A stretch of DNA of 20,183 bases from Symbiobacteriaceae bacterium (GTDB lineage: Bacteria > Bacillota > JAAYKD01 > WRDA01), in assembly GCA_009779515.1 (NCBI GenBank), contig WREE01000016.1:1-20183 (forward strand), in the 5' to 3' direction. Below, piece after piece: positions 14,064-20,183 of this stretch. Made by a program: the position numbers and the translations under genes. Below the pieces are notes generated by a model. The model did no database searches. It worked only from the letters and a program-made list of their open reading frames with translations, and was not told where the DNA came from. Position 1 is the stretch's first letter, and each line of letters starts with the position of its first letter.

Positions 14064-14795
14064 ATGGCACTCTCCATGTTCAGCATTTTACCGGTGCCTG
14101 GTCATATTTGGGAGGAGAACGCTTTAAACCTAGTCCTTCCGGCTTTCCCTTTAGTAGGGGTAATCATCGGCTTACTATGGTACGGCGCCGCTCTCCTGGG
14201 GCGAGCTGTGGAGCTGCCGGCGATGCTGGCGGCAGCGCTGCTGACGGTATTGCCCTGGTTGCTGTCCGGCTTTTTGCATCTGGATGGCTATCTGGATACC
14301 AGTGATGCTCTCTTTTCCAGGCGCTCTTTCGAAGAGAAAGCTCGCATTATAAAGGATCCTCACTTGGGGGCTTTCGCTGGAGTGATGCTGATGATCCTCG
14401 CTATGCTGCAGTTTGCTTCCTTGTACGTTATCATCGACCGGAGCAAGGAGCTACTCTCCCTCTCTTTCCTGGTCATCTACTCCCGCTGGGGAGGAGCTTT
14501 GGCCTTACTTCATCTACCGTCCCTACCCCACAGCAGTATGGGCAAAATGCTACAACAAGACACTCATCCGCGCCACACCTGGTTTTTGGGGGGGCTCATA
14601 GGGCTGACGTTGGTGGTGAGCTACCAGATGCTCTCCGGGTTGGCTCTCTTGCTTGCTACAGCGGTGGGTGGCACCTTTGCTCTGGCTTTGAGCTATGCCT
14701 ACCGGGGTATGGGGGGCGGAGTTTCCGGCGACCTTATCGGTTTTGCGCTGACCCTCAGCGAACTGGGCGGACTGCTGGTTTTGGCTTTAAGTTAG
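14064..14795 (+). CDS. cobS: Adenosylcobinamide-GDP ribazoletransferase (cobalamin synthase)
   Basis: A polytopic membrane protein of about 243 residues that joins adenosylcobinamide-GDP to alpha-ribazole (phosphate). It has the N-terminal SILPVPG, the metal-binding signature HLDGYLDTSDAL (72-83), the DPHLGAFAG motif and a C-terminal GGGVSGDLIGFALTLSE, plus five to six hydrophobic segments. ATG 14064 has AGAGGG 6 bases upstream. The conserved family N-terminus seems to begin a few residues earlier (GLW before MALS), so an upstream start such as GTG 14016, overlapping cobU, is possible. The alpha-ribazole phosphatase gene cobC is not present here. A repeat and a large hairpin follow. Confidence 0.92.
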   Translation: MALSMFSILPVPGHIWEENALNLVLPAFPLVGVIIGLLWYGAALLGRAVELPAMLAAALLTVLPWLLSGFLHLDGYLDTSDALFSRRSFEEKARIIKDPHLGAFAGVMLMILAMLQFASLYVIIDRSKELLSLSFLVIYSRWGGALALLHLPSLPHSSMGKMLQQDTHPRHTWFLGGLIGLTLVVSYQMLSGLALLLATAVGGTFALALSYAYRGMGGGVSGDLIGFALTLSELGGLLVLALS

Positions 14796-14819
14796 GGAGT
14801 ACTCTTTGGCGCCGTGAGA

Positions 14820-14876
14820 GGGTAGAAGCCCATGAACTGCGTTCACCTATGGCATGATTGAAACGGGCTTTTACTC
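14820..14876 (+). repeat. Dispersed structured repeat, copy 3
   Basis: GGGTAGAAGCCC (14820-14831) pairs with GGGCTTTTACTC (14865-14876) as a 12-bp stem with two G-U wobbles if read as plus-strand RNA. The inner hairpin TGAAC-TGC-GTTCA (14833-14845) is identical to copy 2, while the segment TATGGCATGATTGAAAC is closest to copy 1. It lies 24 bases after the cobS stop. Confidence 0.82.
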
Positions 14877-14910
14877 TGATAGATGGGGGCTACCCGCCCC
14901 CATCTATCAG
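14876..14910. repeat. Perfect 15-bp hairpin after cobS
   Basis: Left arm CTGATAGATGGGGGC (14876-14890), loop TACCC, right arm GCCCCCATCTATCAG (14896-14910), with no mismatch. Bases 14882-14901 match 6622-6641 in inverted orientation. No T-run follows, so an ordinary intrinsic terminator is not supported, though a stem this stable may still stop or protect the cobTUS transcript. The rest of the gap to 15019 holds only a weak ACCAGGC/GCCTGGT stem. Confidence 0.75.
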
Positions 14911-15019
14911 GGTAGGTACCAGGCTGGGGTGACTTTGCCTGGTGTCAAGAAGGAGATGGTAGTTTTAGCGAAGAATATTTCATCATCGTTGCCTTTTGCT
15001 GCTAGGAGATGATGCAACC

Positions 15020-18000
15020 ATGAAAACAGTTGAACCTAAGAGTAGTCGGAGTAAAAGTGTCATATCGGCGCGAGTACGCAATATCAACATTATCCTCCTG
15101 GTCGTTGTTCTCATTATCATGTCTATTACCGCCACGGTGATGATCAACGGCATTACCGATAAAGCTGCGGAAGATTTAGCCTATTTTCGCGCCATGGAAA
15201 CTGTGGATAAGTTCGGGCTCTCCGTCAGCAGGGATTTAGCCTTGGTGCAAAAGGTAGCTAACTCTAAGGCTGTTACCCAGTGGTTCGCCGATGAAGATAA
15301 CCCTTATAAGCGGGCTGAAGCTTACCAGGAGATGGTAGACTATATAAACCTACTCAGCAGTGTGGAGCTCTACTTTGGTATCCATGCTTCTTTAAACGAA
15401 TACTCTATCCATATCCATACCCCCTACGAAGAGTTTCTCCCCTTCGACATTCTGCTGGCAAGCGATCCCTACAACGCTTGGTACTACGACCTTATAGTTG
15501 ACGTTAGCGATTATGCTTTTAACATAGATATCGATAAAGTCACTAACGAATGGCGGATCTGGATTAACCATAAAGTTATGTATCAGGGGGAACTGGTGGG
15601 GGTTTTCTGCTCCGGACTCCAGGTGGATCTCTTGCTGGAGACTATGTTTACCCATTACGACAATACCAACGTCAAAGGGTATGTAGTCGATAAAACCGGG
15701 GTGGTGCGCCTCTCCAGTAATTGGCGAAGCGGGACTGGGGGAGCCGTGGAAACGGTGGAAAGCATTACCGACGATCTTTTCTTTGCCCGCTATATCGACG
15801 ACTATTTGACTAGTATAACCGAACACTTCCCTATAGGAATTACTCCTGTGGTCATCAAAGTGCCCACGGGGGATTATCGTTATGCCTCTATAGCCCCTAT
15901 CGCCAATTCCGATTGGCTGGTCATTACCTTTTTTAACAGCAGCTCTCTATTCTATTCCCAAAACTTGTTACTCTTGGCGCTGGCTTTAGCGGCAGCGGTG
16001 GTCGTCTCCATGATTGCCTCCAACCTATCTATGCGTTACTATGTGCTGACCCCCTTAAATAGGCTGACGACCAGCATCCTTGGCGCCAGTGAAGCTAAAG
16101 GGATTATCCTGGGCAATGAGCGGAGAGACGAGTTTGGCGACTTGGCACGCACCATCCAAACTGCCTGGGACAGCTTCCATAGTATCAACCTGGACTTACT
16201 TCAACGGGATAACCTGTTGCGCGCAGTTACCGAAGCGACCACCCTGCTGCTTTTAGCTGAAGCCGACGGGTTCGAAGAGGCTCTCTGGAGCAGTATGGGG
16301 ACGATGGCCAGAGCGGTGGATGCTGACCGGATGCGTCTCTGGAAGAACCATACTAAAGAGGGTAAACTCTATTGTACTCAGCTTTACGAGTGGTCGGAAG
16401 AGGTAGAGCCCCAGCAGGGAAAAAAGCATACGGTGGATGTTCTTTACGAGCAAGATTTACCGGGTTGGGAAGAGAAGCTGAGCAAGGGGATGTATATTAA
16501 CGCCATTGTTTCTAAACTACCTGCCGAAGAGCAACTTCGCTTCGCTTCCCAGGGGATACTCTCCCTCCTGATTGTTCCTGTCTTTTTGCGCAACACCTTC
16601 TGGGGCTTCGTCGGCTTCAACGATTGCCAGCAGGAACGTCTGTATACTGCCAATGAAGAATCTATTCTGCGCTCCGGTAGCCTCTTAATTGCCAACACCT
16701 TACTCCGCAACGAAATGACCACCGAACTGGAGTTAGCCCTGGAGAAAGCCCAGGATGCCAGCCTGGCTAAAAGCAATTTTTTGTCCAATATGAGCCACGA
16801 GATACGCACTCCTATCAACGCCATTGTGGGGATGACCACTATCGGCAAGGGCGCTGTTGATATAGACCGCAAGAACTACGCCTTTGAGCGCATTGAAGGC
16901 GCCTCCTCCCACTTGCTGGGGGTTATTAACGATGTTCTGGATATGTCGAAGATCGAAGCTAATAAGTTTGAGATGTATAATGTGGAGTTCGAGTTCGAGA
17001 AAGTGTTGCAAAAGGTTATCAATGTCATGGGTTTTCGCTTAATGGAGAAAGACCACACCTTTACCCTGGATTTAGACGAAAATGTGCCTCGCAGGCTTTT
17101 AGGGGACGATCAGCGTCTGGCGCAGGTAATTACCAACCTTCTTTCCAACGCAGTCAAGTTTACCCCCGACCAGGGGAGCATTTCTCTTACTATCCGTTAC
17201 CTAGGGGAAGAGGAGGGGCTAGCCACTATCCAGGTGGAAGTTAAAGATAGTGGGGTGGGGATATCCCAAGAGCAACAGGCTCGCCTTTTTAAATCTTTTG
17301 AGCAAGCTGAAAACAATATCTCGCGTAAGTATGGGGGCACCGGTTTAGGGCTTTCCATCTCGAAAAGCATTGTGGAGCTTATGCAGGGGCATATCTGGCT
17401 AGAATCTGCTCTGGGACTCGGCTCGACCTTCTTCTTTACAGTGAAGATGGCACCCCTCCCTGATCTGCCTAACCTACCTTTCCCCAAATCTGCCAGACCC
17501 CAGGTTTCTATCCTGGTAGTTACCCCGGAGGAAAAAGCTCTACCCTTCTTTAAGTCCATTTGCGAAAGAATGGAGACAGACTGCTCCACTGCGGTTAGCG
17601 CTGCCGAAGCTCGGGGGCTGCTGACAGCTCGGGACTCCTTCTCTTTAATCTTTATTAACCACACTCTGCCTGAGGGGGACGCTTTGCTCTTTGCCCGGGA
17701 GCTGAAGGAGCAGGGGGTAGAAGCTCCTCTTATTCTCATGCTTTCGGCTTACGATAGGATCCGTCTGGAAAACAGCGGGCTCTCTCTTCCCGTGGACGGC
17801 TTTTTAGCTACTCCTCTTACCCCTTCCGATGTGGCGGAGTGCATCTGCACCCACTTGGGTATGACCACCACCGGCGGCAGCAGCGAGATTAAACCTTTGG
17901 AACGCAGCTTTGCCGGGTACCATATTCTGCTGGCAGAGGATTTGGATATCAACCGGGAGATTGTTATCGCTCTCCTGGAGCCTACTCGGGTGGAAGTGGA

Positions 18001-18298
18001 TTGCGCTGTCAATGGTGAAGAGGCGGTGCGTTTCTTTAGCGAGTACCCCGAACGCTACGACATGATCTTTATGGACTTGCAAATGCCGGAAATGGATGGC
18101 TTAACGGCTACCCGCCTTATTCGCAGCATGACCTTCCCCAAAGCCCAGAGCATACCTATTGTTGCCATGACCGCCAATGTCTTTCGGGAGGATGTGGATC
18201 GGTGTCTGGAGGTAGGTATGAACGACCATATCGGCAAACCGATTGACCTGGAGGAGATGCTCACCAAGCTGAGTCTCTACCTGCAACCGCGAGCTTAA
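15020..18298 (+). CDS. Hybrid sensor histidine kinase with two receiver domains
   Basis: A 1092-residue membrane sensor kinase. The first membrane segment is at about 22-44, followed by an extracellular sensor of about 270 residues that looks like a double-Cache domain (GYVVDKTGVVRLSSN, YRYASIAPIANSDWLVI). The second membrane segment is at about 316-337. HAMP (about 338-390) and a GAF-like region (about 400-565) come next. HisKA has NMSHEIRTPINA with H593. HATPase has an N box (NLLSNAVKF), DSGVGIS and GTGLGLS. The first receiver (about 820-950) lacks the phospho-accepting Asp: Asn880 stands in its place. The second receiver (about 970-1090) is intact, with Asp1019 in FMDLQMPEMDG. ATG 15020 has AGGAG 12 bases upstream, a rather long spacing; the frame is open to TTG 14996. 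An S9 peptidase gene starts 37 bases downstream. Confidence 0.92.
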   Translation: MKTVEPKSSRSKSVISARVRNINIILLVVVLIIMSITATVMINGITDKAAEDLAYFRAMETVDKFGLSVSRDLALVQKVANSKAVTQWFADEDNPYKRAEAYQEMVDYINLLSSVELYFGIHASLNEYSIHIHTPYEEFLPFDILLASDPYNAWYYDLIVDVSDYAFNIDIDKVTNEWRIWINHKVMYQGELVGVFCSGLQVDLLLETMFTHYDNTNVKGYVVDKTGVVRLSSNWRSGTGGAVETVESITDDLFFARYIDDYLTSITEHFPIGITPVVIKVPTGDYRYASIAPIANSDWLVITFFNSSSLFYSQNLLLLALALAAAVVVSMIASNLSMRYYVLTPLNRLTTSILGASEAKGIILGNERRDEFGDLARTIQTAWDSFHSINLDLLQRDNLLRAVTEATTLLLLAEADGFEEALWSSMGTMARAVDADRMRLWKNHTKEGKLYCTQLYEWSEEVEPQQGKKHTVDVLYEQDLPGWEEKLSKGMYINAIVSKLPAEEQLRFASQGILSLLIVPVFLRNTFWGFVGFNDCQQERLYTANEESILRSGSLLIANTLLRNEMTTELELALEKAQDASLAKSNFLSNMSHEIRTPINAIVGMTTIGKGAVDIDRKNYAFERIEGASSHLLGVINDVLDMSKIEANKFEMYNVEFEFEKVLQKVINVMGFRLMEKDHTFTLDLDENVPRRLLGDDQRLAQVITNLLSNAVKFTPDQGSISLTIRYLGEEEGLATIQVEVKDSGVGISQEQQARLFKSFEQAENNISRKYGGTGLGLSISKSIVELMQGHIWLESALGLGSTFFFTVKMAPLPDLPNLPFPKSARPQVSILVVTPEEKALPFFKSICERMETDCSTAVSAAEARGLLTARDSFSLIFINHTLPEGDALLFARELKEQGVEAPLILMLSAYDRIRLENSGLSLPVDGFLATPLTPSDVAECICTHLGMTTTGGSSEIKPLERSFAGYHILLAEDLDINREIVIALLEPTRVEVDCAVNGEEAVRFFSEYPERYDMIFMDLQMPEMDGLTATRLIRSMTFPKAQSIPIVAMTANVFREDVDRCLEVGMNDHIGKPIDLEEMLTKLSLYLQPRA

Positions 18299-18335
18299 TT
18301 TGGTAAATATTTCCAACGAAAGGTGGGTTATCAGT

Positions 18336-20183
18336 ATGTCCAACCCTGAAGTTACCCCTATTACAGTCGACGACCTTACCGCTCTGCGGGGGGTGGGAGG
18401 AGCCACCTTTTCCCCGGACGGCACCAAACTGGCTTATGTGGTCTCCCAAATGATGGAAGGCGACAACGGCTACCGCTCCTCGCTCTGGCTCTGGGAAGAG
18501 GGAGGTTCCAAGCAGCTCAGCAACGGTCTTCTCCCCACTACCAGAGACACCAGTCCCCGTTGGGCTCCCGATGGCAAGGGCATTGCTTTCCTCTCCAACC
18601 GTGGCGGCAGTAGTCAAGTCTGGCTGTTGCAGCTGGCAGGAGGCGAAGCCAAACCTTTGACCTCGGCGCCCCGGGGCATCACCTCTTTCCACTGGGCTCC
18701 GGATGGCGTCAGTATTTTTTATCTGGCTCGAACTGTGCCGGTAAGCGAGCCTACTGCTAAAACCCGTAAAGGCAACACGGCTCGTCACATTACGCGGTTG
18801 CGCTACAAGGCCAACGGACCTGGCTATTTGGACACCCTGCACAGCCATCTTTATCAGCTTACTTTGGCAGATGGTCAGGTGAAGCAGCTCACCTTTGGCG
18901 AAGAAGACTCTGGTGCCCCTTACCCCTCTCCTGACGGCACCAAACTCCTTTATACTGCCAGGCGAGGACCGGAAACCTATCTGGAGCGCGATATTTGGCT
19001 GTTAGACCTTGCCAGCGGACAAGAAAAAAACCTTACCCAAGGTAAGGTGCAGGCAAGTTCTTATATGTGGGAAAAGGGGAGCCAAAGCTTTATTTACGTA
19101 GGTCACCATCATGGTCGTCGCCCCGGAGCTTATCCCAAGTTCTACCGCTATGATCTAGCTAGTGGCGATTCCACTTTGCTTCCGTGTAGCTACAACGGCT
19201 ACCCTTCTCCTTTACCGGGTGCTGATGTGCGCTATGACGGCGGCAATAGCTCCCCTACTCTTACCTCCTGCGGAGAGTACATTCTCTTCATCGGCTCCCA
19301 GGGAGGGAACTCCTACCTGTATAGCTATGAACTTGCCAGCCAAGTAACGCGGCTAATCTATGGCGAAGGGCAGCAAGTGGTTACCAGCTTCGATGTAGCA
19401 GCGGGAAAAATAGTGCTTCATCTGTCTCATCCGCAGCGGGTAGGCGATCTCTGGCTCGGTTCCCCTCAGGATAACACCCCTTTCCGGCAAATTACCCAAA
19501 TTAACGAAGATTTCTTCGCTAAGCGTTGGTGCAGCTGGCCGGAGCAGGTCTTCTTTACTGCCCCCGATGGTTGTCTCCTGGAAGGCTGGCTGATGAAGCC
19601 CTACGGTTACCAGGAGGGGGCGAAACATCCTCTGGTGATGGAGATTCACGGAGGTCCTAACGCCACCTACGGCAACACCTTCTCCCACGAGTTCCAGGTC
19701 TTAGCCGGGTTGGGGTTCGGTGTCTTTTACAGTAACCCCCGCGGCTCCATGGGCTACGGCGAAGAGTTTTCCACGGTGATCATTGGTGACTGGTGTGGGA
19801 TCGATGCCCAAGACTTGCAGTTTATGGCTGAGGAGGTAGCCAAAACCCCCTGGGTCGACGCTGGCAAGCTGGGGGTTACCGGAGGCAGCCAGGGCGGCTA
19901 TTTCACCAACTGGCTGGTAAGCCACACCGACCTTTTTGCCGCTGCCGTTTCCCAGCGTAGTATGTCCAACCTCTACACCAAGTATGGCACCGCCGATAAT
20001 GGCTGGAACGGCGATAAGTTCGGCATGGGTGGCGCCGACCTCTGGGATAATGAGGAGCTGCTGATGTCTCGCTCGCCTATACGTTATGCTAACAAGGTTA
20101 AGACACCTATTCTCTTTATCCATAGCGATATGGACTTCCGTTGCCCCTTAGAGCAGGCGGAACAGTTCTATGTTGCCGTCAAG
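18336..20183 (+). CDS. S9 family serine peptidase (acylaminoacyl-peptidase type; 3' end missing)
   Basis: The frame is open from ATG 18336 to the right edge, 616 residues. The first 380 or so residues form a TolB/PD40-like beta-propeller (FSPDGTKLAYVVS, WAPDGKGIAFLSNR, PSPDGTKLLYTARR). The rest is an alpha/beta hydrolase. The oxyanion region is IHGGPN (438-441 HGGP) with NPRGSMGYG, the nucleophile is Ser518 in GGSQGGY, and Asp600 in DMDFRCPLEQAEQF fits the catalytic acid. The catalytic His would lie just past the window. S9C enzymes cleave short or N-blocked peptides, usually in the cytosol. There is no signal peptide. AAAGGTGG lies about 9 bases upstream. The gene follows the kinase by 37 bases with no terminator between, so they are probably co-transcribed. 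Confidence 0.93.
   Translation, partial: MSNPEVTPITVDDLTALRGVGGATFSPDGTKLAYVVSQMMEGDNGYRSSLWLWEEGGSKQLSNGLLPTTRDTSPRWAPDGKGIAFLSNRGGSSQVWLLQLAGGEAKPLTSAPRGITSFHWAPDGVSIFYLARTVPVSEPTAKTRKGNTARHITRLRYKANGPGYLDTLHSHLYQLTLADGQVKQLTFGEEDSGAPYPSPDGTKLLYTARRGPETYLERDIWLLDLASGQEKNLTQGKVQASSYMWEKGSQSFIYVGHHHGRRPGAYPKFYRYDLASGDSTLLPCSYNGYPSPLPGADVRYDGGNSSPTLTSCGEYILFIGSQGGNSYLYSYELASQVTRLIYGEGQQVVTSFDVAAGKIVLHLSHPQRVGDLWLGSPQDNTPFRQITQINEDFFAKRWCSWPEQVFFTAPDGCLLEGWLMKPYGYQEGAKHPLVMEIHGGPNATYGNTFSHEFQVLAGLGFGVFYSNPRGSMGYGEEFSTVIIGDWCGIDAQDLQFMAEEVAKTPWVDAGKLGVTGGSQGGYFTNWLVSHTDLFAAAVSQRSMSNLYTKYGTADNGWNGDKFGMGGADLWDNEELLMSRSPIRYANKVKTPILFIHSDMDFRCPLEQAEQFYVAVK

Noticed and set aside
14957..15012. Small frame of 18 codons (starting MVVLAKNISSS) before the kinase
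   Set aside because: The AAGGAG directly abuts the ATG, leaving no spacer, and the peptide has no recognisable features.
1..20183. parS, DnaA boxes, CRISPR array, tRNA genes, phage or transposase genes
   Set aside because: I looked for the parS palindrome, DnaA-box clusters, regularly spaced repeats, tRNA-like cloverleaf ends and transposase motifs and saw none. The dispersed repeats are far apart and not CRISPR-like.

Overview
The window looks like the chromosome of an anaerobic member of the Bacillota (Clostridia or Negativicutes grade). The grounds are gene families and order: a DUF4446 protein, then DUF5711, CvpA, DUF3343, DUF951, and rpsF-ssb-rpsR, which is a conserved chromosomal neighbourhood near parB in these groups. 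Strong Shine-Dalgarno sites and frequent TTG starts (tcdA, DUF3343, trkA, cobU) agree with this. No parA/parB, rRNA, tRNA, CRISPR array, phage gene or transposase was found. No genus can be named from the sequence alone.

Layout. 1-3030 (minus): an N-acyl-D-amino-acid deacylase, then a small cysteine-rich YkgJ-like protein and a FapA/DUF342 protein that runs off the left edge. 3044-3097: overlapping divergent promoters around a 14-base inverted repeat. 3139-7969 (mostly plus): DUF4446 membrane protein with a long low-complexity tail, tcdA on the opposite strand, DUF5711 membrane beta-propeller, CvpA, DUF3343 and DUF951. 8164-9395 (plus): a ribosomal/SSB operon, rpsF-ssb-rpsR, with a near-consensus promoter, an S6:S18-type autoregulatory leader and a strong terminator. 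9399-12249 (minus): trkA-trkH potassium uptake operon. 12352-14795 (plus): cobT-cobU-cobS, the nucleotide-loop-assembly branch of cobalamin synthesis. 15020-20183 (plus): a large hybrid histidine kinase with one degenerate and one intact receiver, followed closely by an S9 serine peptidase that runs off the right edge.

Most of the coding content is ordinary housekeeping or conserved material. The most interesting non-gene signal is a family of dispersed intergenic repeats of about 57-61 bases (three near-complete copies and one decayed copy). Each near-complete copy folds as an 11-13 bp outer stem enclosing a small TGAA../..TTCA hairpin. The small hairpin carries a compensatory base-pair change between copies. 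Two copies lie beside further hairpin modules, one of which is shared by the two sites in inverted orientation. All three near-complete copies sit just past a gene's 3' end, and one contains the stop codon of the gene before it.

I did not find a clear new multi-gene system. The best candidates for follow-up are the repeat family, the DUF5711-CvpA pair, the DUF4446 tail and the kinase-peptidase pair.
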